64,000 bases of DNA from JBMYRH01 sp049602155 (GCA_049602155.1 JBMYRH010000003.1:62001-126000), one strand, 5' to 3'; shown: positions 9,403 to 19,066, counted from the stretch's first letter. Numbers and translations are program-made. The notes: generated by a model from the letters alone, not told the origin.

Positions 9403-10647
9403 TCAGAGTTGAAGGGTCCAGCGCCTCAACATGTCTAGCGTCGCCCAAGCGCTTAGCGTCCGATTTCGAGCTCGGTTAAAAGAGAGCGCGAGGTGACGAT
9501 GTTGCGTCCCTGTCGGAGTCGCCATCGCGATGTGAACGGTCCCGACGGGTTTACTGGGGCTGCCACCACCAGGACCTGCTATCCCTGTGGTCGCGAGACC
9601 GATAGTGGCGTCTGCTCTGTCGCGCGCGCCCTCGGCCATGGCCCGAGCGACTGGCTCACTGACGGCACCATGGGCTTCGATGAGCGCTAGAGGTACCCCT
9701 AACAGCTCGCTCTTCGCCTCATTTGAGTAGGTGACCCAGCCCTGTTTGAAGCACGCCGAGGCCCCCGGAACGTCGGTGAGCAGCTTCGTAATAAGCCCCC
9801 CCGTGCAGCTCTCGGCGACAGCGACAGAGGGATTTCCGTCGTGGGACAGCAGCGCGTGTACCACGGCATGGGGGAAGTCGATGTCGTGCGATTCGCTGTA
9901 CACGAGGGCGGCGAGGCGCTCACGTACGGCGTCACTTTGGTGAGTCAAAAGGACGCCTGCGGCATCGGGATCCGGCTCCTCGATGTGCAACGTGACCTGA
10001 ATGCGCGGAAAGCTTGCCCGGTAAGCGACCGTGACCCTCGGATCAGGTGGTAAATCGGCCAGCATATGTGCGATGCCCGATTCAGTCTTCCCAAAGGTCT
10101 TGAAGGTCCGACTGTGTCGCGGACGAGCCGCCGGATGCGCATCCAGCCACGGTTGCAGGTGCACGGCCACCAAGTGCTCAAGCTCGCTTGGGACACCAGG
10201 GAAGAAGAAGAAGGTCGCGTCTTCATGGGTCAGGCGTACCGCGGGCGCGGAGCCGGCGGCGTTCGAGAGCGCCAAGGCGCCGGTCGGAATTAAGGCCTGT
10301 TTCGCGAGCGCGGGGAGGAACGGTCGTGCACGCGCTTCGTAGCGCCGCTGTATCCGCGCGAGCGTCTCATCGTCTTGGACCAGAGGCCGCCCCGTCATAG
10401 CGCTGGCCGCGTCCATCGTCAGGTCGTCTTCGGTGGATCCGAGCCCCCCCGTCACGAGCACGAGGTCGGCGCGGGCGCTAGCGGTCGCGAGGGCCGTCGT
10501 CAGTATCTCGAGATCATCCGGGACGGTCTGGCCCCACTGTATCCCCAACCCGAGGCCACGCAAGAGCGCCCCGAAGCGAGCAGTGTGCGCGTCAGCGAGA
10601 TCACCGTTTAGGAGCTCGCTGCCGACCGCGACAACCTCAATACGCAT
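9403..10647 (-). CDS. cinA: CinA-family protein, NMN deamidase-type
   Basis: A 414-aa two-domain protein. The N-terminal part (about 1-170) is the MoaB/CinA nucleotide-binding fold: VAVGSELLNGDLADAHT, then LVLVTGGLGSTEDDLT, then FFFPGVPSELEHL. The C-terminal part (from about 255) is the PncC-type nicotinamide-nucleotide amidase: VAVAESCTGGLITKLLTDVPGAS and ATTGIAGPGGGSPSKPVGTVHIA. The family recycles pyridine nucleotides and is often next to recA, as here. Its ATG overlaps the stop of the upstream secreted-protein gene by one base (TGATG), so translation is probably coupled. Confidence 0.93.
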   Translation of the reverse strand: MRIEVVAVGSELLNGDLADAHTARFGALLRGLGLGIQWGQTVPDDLEILTTALATASARADLVLVTGGLGSTEDDLTMDAASAMTGRPLVQDDETLARIQRRYEARARPFLPALAKQALIPTGALALSNAAGSAPAVRLTHEDATFFFFPGVPSELEHLVAVHLQPWLDAHPAARPRHSRTFKTFGKTESGIAHMLADLPPDPRVTVAYRASFPRIQVTLHIEEPDPDAAGVLLTHQSDAVRERLAALVYSESHDIDFPHAVVHALLSHDGNPSVAVAESCTGGLITKLLTDVPGASACFKQGWVTYSNEAKSELLGVPLALIEAHGAVSEPVARAMAEGARDRADATIGLATTGIAGPGGGSPSKPVGTVHIAMATPTGTQHRHLALSFNRARNRTLSAWATLDMLRRWTLQL

Positions 10648-11204
10648 CAGGGAGTCGCCGAGGGGCGCGCTGCCGTTTGGGCGACCGACTCCGCGACCTT
10701 CGAGAGCATCGCGTCATCAGGTGAGCCGAGAGTGGTGACTGTGAGCATCATACCCGACGCCATGAGGGCGACCATCTCAACTGCAACGTCACGCTCACCG
10801 CGGCGCATGGTGCCCTTGAAACGGTGGCCCTTGAAGGTCGCAGCGCCCTCCCAGTCGCCGAGCGATTCGAGGGTGAGGTTGGACCCCGCCCCCTTCGCTG
10901 CGCCTAGGATGTTATCGCGCACGGCTGTCCAATCGATGACCTCGACCTTCGTCGGCCCCTCTTCGACGGCCAAGACGAGCGTAAAGAAGCCACCACGGCT
11001 GTCCGATCCAGATCGCTCCAATACGGCCACGGCGTCGTCAGCTCGCGAGGACTTCCAGGCAGGCACGCTGAGCTGCGCACCGCCGTGACTCTTCAAGGTG
11101 ACGACTTTTGAAAGCGCCGGAGCGGTCGTGCTGTAGGCCACGGGGGCGAAGCAAAGACCAAGGATCAGCAAGAGGGGAGTAAGAGCAATCGAGTCCAACC
11201 TCAC
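10647..11204 (-). CDS. Secreted protein of unknown function
   Basis: 185 aa from a GTG with GGAG seven bases upstream. Residues 1-25 form a typical signal peptide (hydrophobic stretch ALTPLLLILGLCFAPVAYS), so the mature protein should be periplasmic. The mature part looks like a small alpha/beta domain that follows the pattern of periplasmic proteins with an SVPAWKSS-like strand and a late EMVALMASGMMLTVTTLGSPDD segment. I do not recognise the family. It is the first gene before cinA and is translationally coupled to it, although a functional link is not evident. Confidence 0.7.
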   Translation of the reverse strand: MRLDSIALTPLLLILGLCFAPVAYSTTAPALSKVVTLKSHGGAQLSVPAWKSSRADDAVAVLERSGSDSRGGFFTLVLAVEEGPTKVEVIDWTAVRDNILGAAKGAGSNLTLESLGDWEGAATFKGHRFKGTMRRGERDVAVEMVALMASGMMLTVTTLGSPDDAMLSKVAESVAQTAARPSATP

Positions 11205-11348
11205 AGTTCAGCTCCTCGGTGTCGGTGTCTCATACACGTTACGTCGTATCCCACGCTATGAAGGGTGGGATCAACCGTGGGTCTGGGTTGTGCTCGCTGG
11301 CTGACCGCCCTAAAATCCCCTCTCCACTACAGCTACCGGGGCTATCAA

Positions 11349-12248
11349 ATGTCCATCCTCGTGATACGGGAAGGCTACAATTCAGGCGCAACCTTCCGTC
11401 TTGGGAAGCGCAACCTGACCATTGGTCGCGATTCCGGAAACCTGATTCAGCTGATCGACGACAAGGTGTCTCGGCGGCATGTGATGCTCGCATGGGAGTA
11501 TGATGGCTACGTGGTGACAGACCTCCAGAGTCATAATGGGGTCTACGTCAATGGCCAGCGTATCAAGTCCCAGAAGCTCTCACCTCGGGACAAGCTCTTG
11601 GTCGGTTCAACCATCATGGAGCTGGTCCCAGAGCAAGACATCACGCGTGATGAGACATTGAGCCGTAAGGTCGTGGATCAGCGCGTGACAGGTGGCGCCA
11701 CACAGACCCTTAAGTCACGCCCATCTATCCAGAGCTCAATCGACGCTGGCCAACTCGTTGAGCTGGACGAATTTCACGCGACCGCGACGATCGAACGACA
11801 ATCGCTCCTCTGGGAGCTTAAGAGCGCCATCAAGAAGAGTCGGCCGGCGAACGAGGTGTTCTCGAACGCGTGCACCTTGATCCTCAAGTCACTGGGACCC
11901 GATCGTGTGCTCATCCTGAAGGCCACGCCGGAAGGCAAAGCCGTCCCGGTAAAAGCGGGCTTCGCATCGGAGTTACCGAGTGTCCGTCAACGACGCCCGG
12001 CTCATATGAAGGGGTTGGTCTACGCAATCCGCACGCGTACCCCCTTGGTGCTCAATCAGATCCCCCCTCGAGAAGGCGACAGTCTCCCCTTAGGCACGAT
12101 GCTCGCCGCTCCGCTGCTCTACGAGGAGCGCGTGCTGGGGGCCATCTACGTCGACTCCTTCGCAGACAACCATCAAGCCTACATCGACGATGATGCGGAC
12201 TTCCTCAACGACATCGCCACGCTGCTCTCCCCGCTGCTTGGGGCATAA
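11349..12248 (+). CDS. FHA-GAF signalling protein
   Basis: 299-aa cytoplasmic protein. Residues 1-95 form a forkhead-associated domain (IGRDSGNLIQLIDDKVSRRHV, then LQSHNGVYVNGQRI) that binds phosphothreonine. Residues about 150-299 resemble a GAF domain, with a helix (LLWELKSAIKKS) leading into a small-molecule sensing fold ending AAPLLYEERVLGAIYVDS. FHA-GAF pairs are common in Myxococcota signalling proteins next to Ser/Thr kinases, and a kinase (19067) and PP2C phosphatase (47173) are in the window. ATG 11349 is chosen because it begins directly at the FHA domain; an upstream in-frame start at 11265 adds 28 unrelated residues. Confidence 0.85.
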   Translation: MSILVIREGYNSGATFRLGKRNLTIGRDSGNLIQLIDDKVSRRHVMLAWEYDGYVVTDLQSHNGVYVNGQRIKSQKLSPRDKLLVGSTIMELVPEQDITRDETLSRKVVDQRVTGGATQTLKSRPSIQSSIDAGQLVELDEFHATATIERQSLLWELKSAIKKSRPANEVFSNACTLILKSLGPDRVLILKATPEGKAVPVKAGFASELPSVRQRRPAHMKGLVYAIRTRTPLVLNQIPPREGDSLPLGTMLAAPLLYEERVLGAIYVDSFADNHQAYIDDDADFLNDIATLLSPLLGA

Positions 12249-12292
12249 CGACGTCGGCCAGTGACCGAACCATCCACATCGAGATGCCTGCC

Positions 12293-13018
12293 TTAGCCAA
12301 GGGGCACTGACCAGCCCAAGTACTCGCCTCGAGCCTTTGGCGCACGGCTCTCGAGGATCCACGCGACCTTGTGAATCTCATCTAAGGTCAAGACGCAGAC
12401 TTGGACGCCGACGACGGTCAGACGGGAGTCTTCTTTCACGACCTTGCACTCGGTCAAACCGAGCTTCTCAAAGAGCCCCTTGAGCGCCTCTGCGCCCTTC
12501 TTGCTCGAGGTCGCGACGCGATGGAGCAAACGGGTAAGCTCATCGGGGTCGGCCCCCTCCTCCAACAACTCCGTAAGGAGCTGACGGTCTTCCATCTCTC
12601 GCCACTCGCGGGGCTCGGGGAGCAAGCTTTCGTAGCCCGCCCACTCGGGATCAGGCCGGCTAATGTAGAGGATATCGGTGCCGACCGTCATTCGAAGACG
12701 ATCTTCAAGGCCTCGCGGCTTAGCGTCGACGTAGAAGAGCAGATCGCGCGCTCCCCCGCCCGTGCGTCGGCCAACATACATGCCGTCACGGGCCTTCACA
12801 GCCTCTCGGATACGGTTCTCGACCAAATTGAGGCGCTCAGCCTCCTCTGGGATCGGGAGCCCGTCTTCGTCGGCTTGAGTGAGGGGGATTCGGACACCGA
12901 AGAACCAAGGATGAGTCCTCAGCGGGAAATCCTCGCCATGTCCGAGATCCAGCACGAGGTCGTAGGGCGCTTCGTCTTCGAAGCGACGCCAGAGTTCGAA
13001 CATGGGTGCATATGCCAT
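12293..13018 (-). CDS. DUF695-RraB fusion protein
   Basis: 241 aa. The N-terminal 135 or so residues match the DUF695 pattern (FPLRTHPWFFGVRIPL, NRIREAVKARDGMYVGRRTGGGARDLLFY). The C-terminal part (about 138-241) resembles RraB, a small protein that in E. coli inhibits RNase E (REMEDRQLLTELLEEGADPDELTRLLH, then LGLTECKVVKEDSRLTVVGVQ). This domain pair is known in bacteria, but its role outside Gammaproteobacteria is unclear. The ATG follows GGAGG at eight bases. Converges with the FHA-GAF gene. Confidence 0.75.
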   Translation of the reverse strand: MAYAPMFELWRRFEDEAPYDLVLDLGHGEDFPLRTHPWFFGVRIPLTQADEDGLPIPEEAERLNLVENRIREAVKARDGMYVGRRTGGGARDLLFYVDAKPRGLEDRLRMTVGTDILYISRPDPEWAGYESLLPEPREWREMEDRQLLTELLEEGADPDELTRLLHRVATSSKKGAEALKGLFEKLGLTECKVVKEDSRLTVVGVQVCVLTLDEIHKVAWILESRAPKARGEYLGWSVPLG

Positions 13019-13199
13019 CGTGGAAGCCTCCGAGCAGCCGATTGGGTATCAAAACTGTGCGGCCTCGCCAAGATCGGAGTGATCTGACGCCTCATCCATC
13101 CCTGAGAAATCGTCCCCGCTGACGCGTACTATCAGCTGGGTAACACACTAGATGAAAGCAAAATGGCACCCTGAGGGAGAGGTTGGTAAACTGCGGGAC

Positions 13200-15365
13200 A
13201 TGAAAGATTTACGCCTACTCTCGATCACTCGCCTGTCCTTGCTCCTGAGCGTGACCTGCCTTTGGGCATGCAGCGGAACAGGAGGCACCGACAATCTCAC
13301 GGAGGACATCGGCGCCTCGTTTGGTGACACGGCGGTCCCCACTACTGGCGACAACCCAGACGGCAACCCTCCGGGGGGAGAACCGGGCGATGTCGGCGAT
13401 CAAGATCCCGGAGATGTGACGACCTTTGGAAAAGACACCGACGAAGCCGGTGGGGATTCCGAGCAAGGTCCGAGCGCGGACAGCGACTCCACGGAGCAGG
13501 ACGACGGCGAGGGAGATGATCCCAGCGACGGCGAAGGGACCGCCCCAGACGATGGTGAGACCACCGAGCTTGAGGACGTCGAGGACACCGAGCCTGGCGA
13601 TGGTGAGAGCACTGAGACAGGTGATGGCGGAGCCACCGAACTGGACGACGGTGAGGGCGCCGATCCCGGTGACAGCGATGAGACCGACCCGGATGATGGA
13701 GAGGCGACCGGCCCCAACGACGTGGAAGAAGAAGAGGACACCGTTGAGGAGGAGCCCAACCTCCCCTGCGATGGTGACGAAGGCTGCGAGGAGCAAGGGG
13801 CGACCCGCTGCTCATCGGAGGGCACAGCCCTGATTCAAGAGTGCAAGCTGAGCGGCGGATGCTTGAAATGGATGGACAGCGAGTACTGCCAGTTTGACGA
13901 GTTCTTCCCAAACATGTGCACGGGCAAACCTGACATCTGCGTCGACGGCGCTTGCGTACCCGACGGTGACGCCATCTCTGACTGCCCGAGCTCTGAGAAC
14001 GCCTGTGAAGTACCCTCCTGCGATGGGGCGACAGGCGAGTGCAGCATCATCATGGTGGAACCTGGGACACCCTGCGATGACGGCGACGTGTGTACCAAAG
14101 ACGACATCTGCTTCGGCAACTCATGCATCGGATCCGGTGCGGATGCCCTTGGGTCACCCATCTGTCCTCAGGACTGCCTGGAGACCGACTCCGCCTTGTC
14201 CTGTGAGGACTTCGCAAGCTTCGAGCTCAACGGAGACGCCGGCACAAGCTTGATCGACGAGTACAGCTGTGGCGGAGCTGTCGGCTACACGGGTTACGAG
14301 ACCGCCTTCTTGATCGAGGCGCCAAACCTGGCTTACGAGATGCCGCTCACGCTCGCTGTCGAGCTCGCGGACCCCGCGCTCAAGGGCGAGGCGTTCGCGG
14401 ACATCATCGTGTTGAACTCAAGCTCGGGCTATCAATGCTGGGCAAACGAATGTGTCGCAGTGGGCTACATGGACGACTCGGGCGTCGCGACCGTCGAGCT
14501 CCCCGCCTTCGTCGATGACGACAGTGATCCGGCCAATGACGCGTCCTACATCGTCGTCGTGGATGGTCGCGATGGCTTCAGTGGCGCCGTTCGGCTCGCC
14601 TCGTGGTGTGTCCCGGGCTACACCTCGATCGAACTCTACTGCACCGACGGGAAAGACGATGACACCGATGGGATGATCGACTGCGAGGATCCCTCGTGCT
14701 GGGACAGCCTCACGTGCCTCTTTGAGCACGACTGCGACAACGCCACAGACGATGACGACGACGGCGCGATCGACTGCGCCGACGATGATTGCGCTGAGCA
14801 CCCTGACTGCTTTGTCGAGGCCGTGTGTGACGACGGAGTCGATGACGAAGGTGACGGCCTGACAGACTGCGAGGACGACGACTGCGAGTTCACTCCGGCA
14901 TGCAGCGATGTCTGTGAAGGTGCTATCCCGCTTGGATGCGGTGACATCCTCACAGGGCAGGACCCAAAGACAGGGAGCAACACTTTCTCAAATTTCCCCT
15001 GCTCACCAGCCGGTATCAACACGGACAGTGTCGTCTACGAGATGACGCACCACACGTACCACGTCCAAGCAGACGAGGGCTGTGCTGCCCGTGTGCGGGT
15101 CTCGCCGGAGTCCGATGATTTTGTCATCTTGGACATCTACGCGATGGGGCCAGGTTGCGCGGCCGATCATTGTATCGAGGTCGAGGGCGACGCTCAGTGT
15201 CAAAACCCACAGACACCCGCGTCGATCTTCGGCGGTGATGCCTGTGTCCAGATCCCAGAGAGCTTTGCGGGCTCATCCTGGGTCACGGTCATCCCCGACA
15301 ACGCCTTCGTGGGCTCAGAGGCAGACTTGAGCTACGGACTCGAGGTCATCTGCGACTGCCAATAA
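13200..15365 (+). CDS. Large acidic Cys/Asp-rich outer-surface lipoprotein
   Basis: 721 aa. The signal peptide ends in lipobox LWAC with Cys24 as the lipidated residue. Residues about 30-185 are a low-complexity acidic stalk rich in D, E, G and T with recurring DDGE. Next come Cys-rich segments (PCDDGDVCTKDDICFGNSCIG), a beta-rich domain, and three repeats of the form C-x-D-G-x-D-D-D-x-D-G-x-x-D-C near residues 480-560, which look like calcium-binding thrombospondin-type-3 or EF-hand-like loops. A pre-peptidase-like beta domain ends the protein. Likely displayed on the cell surface and dependent on calcium and disulfides; no enzyme motif is seen. An in-frame start at 13152 lacks signal-peptide character. 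Confidence 0.85.
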   Translation: MKDLRLLSITRLSLLLSVTCLWACSGTGGTDNLTEDIGASFGDTAVPTTGDNPDGNPPGGEPGDVGDQDPGDVTTFGKDTDEAGGDSEQGPSADSDSTEQDDGEGDDPSDGEGTAPDDGETTELEDVEDTEPGDGESTETGDGGATELDDGEGADPGDSDETDPDDGEATGPNDVEEEEDTVEEEPNLPCDGDEGCEEQGATRCSSEGTALIQECKLSGGCLKWMDSEYCQFDEFFPNMCTGKPDICVDGACVPDGDAISDCPSSENACEVPSCDGATGECSIIMVEPGTPCDDGDVCTKDDICFGNSCIGSGADALGSPICPQDCLETDSALSCEDFASFELNGDAGTSLIDEYSCGGAVGYTGYETAFLIEAPNLAYEMPLTLAVELADPALKGEAFADIIVLNSSSGYQCWANECVAVGYMDDSGVATVELPAFVDDDSDPANDASYIVVVDGRDGFSGAVRLASWCVPGYTSIELYCTDGKDDDTDGMIDCEDPSCWDSLTCLFEHDCDNATDDDDDGAIDCADDDCAEHPDCFVEAVCDDGVDDEGDGLTDCEDDDCEFTPACSDVCEGAIPLGCGDILTGQDPKTGSNTFSNFPCSPAGINTDSVVYEMTHHTYHVQADEGCAARVRVSPESDDFVILDIYAMGPGCAADHCIEVEGDAQCQNPQTPASIFGGDACVQIPESFAGSSWVTVIPDNAFVGSEADLSYGLEVICDCQ

Positions 15366-15668
15366 GGGGCCCTTACCCCCCTCTGCGTCCCCTCGGCGCG
15401 GAGGCGGTGCCCTCGCCCTTCGACGACCCGCTGTCGGTTGTTCAAGCGGGCCTCCACAGCCCCTAGCCGCGCCCTCAGAGGTCACACGCGAGCCACGTGA
15501 AGCTCGCCTTCGGTCTGGCACCTACCCACGGCAGCAACGCGACACAAGAAAGCCCGCTGTGCGACCCAATCAAAGGTCACACACACAGGCCAATGGCGTG
15601 CCCCAAAGGGAGGCTCGCATTAGAGTTTGGTAGCGACAGGCACACCGTATCCGATGCGCCGGAGCCGT
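15366..15668. other. Intergenic gap, nothing recognised
   Basis: 303 bp between the convergent lipoprotein and zinc-ribbon genes. I see no coding frame with a plausible start, no RNA gene and no poly-T terminator hairpin. Confidence 0.6.
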
Positions 15669-16223
15669 CTATCCCTCGTCGTCGCGGCGGAGCGTGAAGC
15701 CCTTGCGCTCTTTCTCCGAGATGTTCTCGTCGCGATCATACTCCTCGTCGTCGACCATCTCGAGGAGATCGGCATCCACCTCGATCCCCTTCATGAACCA
15801 TTGAGTCTCACTGAAACCCTTCTGACCGCGCTGGGCTCGGTCGTTGGGTGCTGCAGCGGCCTCAGTCTCTGTCTTAGCGGGCTGCGCAGTGCTGCTGTCG
15901 TTCTCCTGATCGGAGGCTTGACCTTGACCGGGAGTAACCATCTTTGGGGGGTTAGACATTTTTGGGGTGCTCCGTCTCGGGCTCAATGAGCCGTCATCTT
16001 GAATCGCAGGGTTGTCGAGTCTCGTCTTGGCTTCTGAGGAGGCCGGGCGCGCCCTCCCGGGCGGCTCAGCTCGAATCACCGGGCGATCGATACGAGTCGC
16101 CTGGGTGTCCGGAGATGGCGCTTTTGGCGACGCCACCTTCGCATCGATCAACGAGGTACCGTCCTTGGGGCAAAAATTACCTTTAGGCCAATTGGAACCA
16201 CATTTGGGGCAGATTTTATTCAT
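15669..16223 (-). CDS. Zinc-ribbon protein with disordered middle and conserved acidic tail
   Basis: 184 aa. A short N-terminal zinc-ribbon-like knuckle, CPKC then FCPKDG, has Cys5, Cys8 and Cys18, with Asp21 where the fourth Cys is usual. The middle (about 30-135) is Pro/Ser/Thr/Ala-rich and probably disordered. The end is an ordered-looking acidic block (FSETQWFMKGIEVDADLLEMVDD followed by Glu/Arg). The FCP-x-DG-T-x-L pattern recurs in Myxococcota signalling proteins. Cytoplasmic, function unknown. It may be an adaptor or kinase substrate, which is inference only. Confidence 0.65.
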   Translation of the reverse strand: MNKICPKCGSNWPKGNFCPKDGTSLIDAKVASPKAPSPDTQATRIDRPVIRAEPPGRARPASSEAKTRLDNPAIQDDGSLSPRRSTPKMSNPPKMVTPGQGQASDQENDSSTAQPAKTETEAAAAPNDRAQRGQKGFSETQWFMKGIEVDADLLEMVDDEEYDRDENISEKERKGFTLRRDDEG

Positions 16224-16611
16224 CGTTGCGTCACACTGACTCGGTTACGAGCTAGCCCGCGAACCTCGAGCGACCGTGAGGATTACCCTGACGTCGACCG
16301 CGGTTCCAGCGTCCCCATCATCCGATTCGTCATGACGCAATGTCAAGGTGATGACGTGCCGTCTGTGCAACGAACCGCGCGTCTGTTGCCCCAGTGCTAA
16401 GGGCTCTGCTAAGGGTCATCGTCGTGTCTTCGTATCCGATGAAGACGCGGTGTCTAGGCGACAGCTCCCTCTGTAGAACACATGTGAGCCTCCATCCAGG
16501 CTCCCCGAAGGTCGACGTGCGACGACACTTTACCCCCTCACCTCAATGGCAAGCGCGCCCACACCAAGGGCCGCCAAGCAACGCCTCCGCGCGCCCCCCA
16601 GGGGGTAGCGA
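16224..16611. other. Divergent intergenic region
   Basis: 388 bp between the minus-strand zinc-ribbon gene and the plus-strand membrane-protein gene. It should hold promoters for both. A minus-strand TTGACA sits at 16346-16341 but lacks a convincing -10. No RNA gene, repeat or small coding frame is evident. Confidence 0.5.
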
Positions 16612-17328
16612 GTGAAGCGTGCTATCTCCATCGGCGCGATCACGCTGGCCATCGCTCTGGGCACTTTGGCTGCTTTTGGATGGCCCGGCCCGATGATCCT
16701 ATTGGCCTTGGCACCTGGGCTCATCCTGGGGTCCACGGTAGCCCATGTCGCTGAGGCCTGGATCGGTCGCTGCGAGCTCCGCATCACATTCGTCATGCTC
16801 GGGACTGTCTTAGGGGTCTTCTCGACGATGCTTGCGGTGCTCTTCATCGGGGCATCCACGGTGCCATCCAGCGTAGAGATCACCCATGAGCGATGGGTGC
16901 CTCAACCCCCCGTGTTCGTGTGGGAGAGCGTGGCCGAACCAGTCAGCTGGGGACGATGGGATGCGTGGCTCGGAAGGATCGAACCAGGTGCCTCTGAGAC
17001 ACCCGATATCGCGGTCTACGACAGCACCCTGATCATGGGGACCACCGAGGTTCAGGCACGTCACCGTATCAAGGAGCGAGTCCCCCAAGAGAGGGTCATC
17101 TGGACGATCGAGCTCGCCCCGGGCTCTGCCCTCACTGACATCGAGCAAAGGCTGACCCTGATGCCCGAGCGAGACGGGACCCGCGTGGCTTACACCATCA
17201 GTTACGAACTCCCCACGGTGACCGCGAGGGCTCTACACGCCGTGCTCTTCGCCCGTGGACTCGATATGACCGCCCAAGACGCCCTCACTGGGCTTGAGAT
17301 GGTCTTGCGATCCCGTGATGAGATTTAA
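16612..17328 (+). CDS. Membrane protein with SRPBCC-like domain
   Basis: 238 aa from GTG 16612. Three hydrophobic segments (about residues 4-24, 25-45 and 60-85) anchor it in the membrane. The remaining part looks like a START/SRPBCC ligand-binding fold: VFVWESVAEPVSWGRWDAW near the start of the domain, a middle strand pattern, and a final amphipathic helix before LEMVLRSRDEI. Such domains bind lipids or small hydrophobic compounds; no specific ligand is suggested. It is followed after three bases by the FemAB-like gene, so the two are probably co-transcribed. Confidence 0.7.
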   Translation: MKRAISIGAITLAIALGTLAAFGWPGPMILLALAPGLILGSTVAHVAEAWIGRCELRITFVMLGTVLGVFSTMLAVLFIGASTVPSSVEITHERWVPQPPVFVWESVAEPVSWGRWDAWLGRIEPGASETPDIAVYDSTLIMGTTEVQARHRIKERVPQERVIWTIELAPGSALTDIEQRLTLMPERDGTRVAYTISYELPTVTARALHAVLFARGLDMTAQDALTGLEMVLRSRDEI

Positions 17329-17331
17329 GCG

Positions 17332-18501
17332 ATGGGGGACGTCACGCCGCGCCTCGAGGTTCAAGACGGGCTTATAAGCTGTGGGGGACAGGCATGGGAT
17401 GCGCTCGTCGGTGATGCGCCTCCAGTCCTGCACCACGACTTCCTGAGCGCCCTCGAGCGCGCTGAGTGCGTCGGCGCTCCCACGGGCTGGCTGCCCAAGA
17501 CAATCCTCGCGACCAACCCCGACACGGGGGCGCTTGTCGGCGGGGCCCCGGGCTACATCAAGCTTCACTCCATGGGAGAGTTTGTCTACGACTGGGCGTG
17601 GGCAGATGCCTCCCATCGTGCGGGGCTGAGATACTACCCAAAGATGGTGATCGCCGCGCCGTTCTCCCCAGTTGCTGGGCCTAGGCTAATGACCAGCCCG
17701 GAGCTCAGCCCTGCGGACGCTGAGGCCGTCGCCCGGGCGCTCCTTATGCACGCCGAAGAGACGGCAAGAGAGGAGGGCTGCACTGGGATTCACATGCTCT
17801 TCTGCACCAGGGAAGAGGCTCGGTTAGCCGAGCGCCTTGGTTACGTGATTCGGAGCGGAGTTCAGTTCCATTGGCACAACGAAGGGTACCGCGATTTCAA
17901 CGACTTCCTGGCCCGATTCAGGTCTAAACGACGCAATCAGATTCGACGTGAGCGGCGACGCATCGTCGAAGCCGGTGTCGAGACAATCTCTTTAACCGGG
18001 GACGACATCACTCCAGCGCACATGGCGCTCGCGTTTCGCTTCTACGCAGCGACCGTCGACCGCTTCTCCTGGGGTCGCCGTTACCTCAATGAGGCCCTGT
18101 TTGAGGCACTCCGAGAGACACAGCGTGACGCTGTCCAGCTGACGTTAGCCCGCCACCAAAAGAGCGGAGAGATCGTGGCTGGGACCTTCAACTTTCAAAA
18201 AGGGCACGCGAGGTATGGACGCTATTGGGGATGCGATGCAGAGATCCCCATGCTCCACTTCGAGGTCTGTAGCTATGCCGCTATCGAAGACTGCATCGAT
18301 AAGGGCATCCGCACCTTCGAGGCCGGAGCCGGTGGGGGACACCACAAGTTCGGGCGTGGCTTTCTACCTGTCGAGACCTTCAGTGCCCACAAACTGTTTC
18401 ACCCGGGGTTCCACGACACAGTCGCCCGATTTTGTGCTCAGGAAGCCCGCTCGATTCGCGCCGAGATTGCGGGCTTGAGGGAGTCTCTCTTCGCTCGATA
18501 G
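17332..18501 (+). CDS. FemAB/GNAT-like acyltransferase (COG3146 type)
   Basis: 389 aa, the usual size of the COG3146 family of double-GNAT proteins annotated as peptidoglycan-related acyltransferases. Landmarks are HHDFLSALERAECVG near the start, then GYIKLHSMGEFVYDWAWADA, YYPKMVIAAPFSPVAGPRLM, then FRSKRRNQIRRERRRIVEAGV and YGRYWGCDAEIPMLHFEVCSY. Members appear to transfer an acyl or aminoacyl group, but substrates are largely unknown. Cytoplasmic, no signal peptide. It starts three bases after the SRPBCC-like gene. Confidence 0.85.
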   Translation: MGDVTPRLEVQDGLISCGGQAWDALVGDAPPVLHHDFLSALERAECVGAPTGWLPKTILATNPDTGALVGGAPGYIKLHSMGEFVYDWAWADASHRAGLRYYPKMVIAAPFSPVAGPRLMTSPELSPADAEAVARALLMHAEETAREEGCTGIHMLFCTREEARLAERLGYVIRSGVQFHWHNEGYRDFNDFLARFRSKRRNQIRRERRRIVEAGVETISLTGDDITPAHMALAFRFYAATVDRFSWGRRYLNEALFEALRETQRDAVQLTLARHQKSGEIVAGTFNFQKGHARYGRYWGCDAEIPMLHFEVCSYAAIEDCIDKGIRTFEAGAGGGHHKFGRGFLPVETFSAHKLFHPGFHDTVARFCAQEARSIRAEIAGLRESLFAR

Positions 18502-18546
18502 GCGACAGACCTTGCTGAGATCGCTCGGCTTGGACATCATCAGACC

Positions 18547-19065
18547 ATGGCCTCTTCGAACACACAGCCTCTCAGCGTCCACACCGCAGGGTCAGTCCGC
18601 CGCACGCTCGCCGCGGCGCTGGACGCTGTGCCAGCGCTGACGCTGTGGTGGGCGACAACCCTCACATTGGCCTCAAACCTTCACCAGGGTATCCCATCGA
18701 GTCGCTGGAATATCTTGGACCGCCTCGTCGACATGCTTAACAGTTCGCCTGGCCTGATCGCCTGGCCCTTGCTTTGGTGCGTCTTGGCTAGCGTCCTCTG
18801 GCACACCGTCACGGTCGCGATCTTCGGAACGAGCCCGGGCAAGAAGGTCGTAGGGCTCGCTGTGGTCGCCTCACATGGCGCACGCCCGGGCCCTGTAAGG
18901 GCCTTCATGCACGCGCTGCTCTGGCCGGTGACCAGCGCATGCTTGGCGATCGGTCCGCTGTGGTCCTTCGCCGATCCAGAGCGCCGCACGCTCTACGACC
19001 GACTGTGTGGGGTCTACGTGACCCTGCCTCCGCCGTCCCCCTCCCCTACAAATCGGAGACGCTAG
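18547..19065 (+). CDS. RDD-family membrane protein
   Basis: 172 aa with about three membrane segments. The family marks are present: the charged N-terminal RRTLAAALDAVPA, the loop GTSPGKKVVGLAVV, and the closing PERRTLYDRLCGVYV. RDD proteins are small integral membrane proteins, some implicated in ion or proton exchange; the role here cannot be told. Its stop is two bases from the GTG of the kinase gene, so the pair is likely an operon unit. Confidence 0.82.
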   Translation: MASSNTQPLSVHTAGSVRRTLAAALDAVPALTLWWATTLTLASNLHQGIPSSRWNILDRLVDMLNSSPGLIAWPLLWCVLASVLWHTVTVAIFGTSPGKKVVGLAVVASHGARPGPVRAFMHALLWPVTSACLAIGPLWSFADPERRTLYDRLCGVYVTLPPPSPSPTNRRR

Positions 19066-19066
19066 C

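Noticed and set aside
13215..13796. 193-codon minus-strand frame opposite the acidic stalk
   Set aside because: Arises from the repeated GAC/GAG codons of the plus-strand lipoprotein; no start signal or fold.
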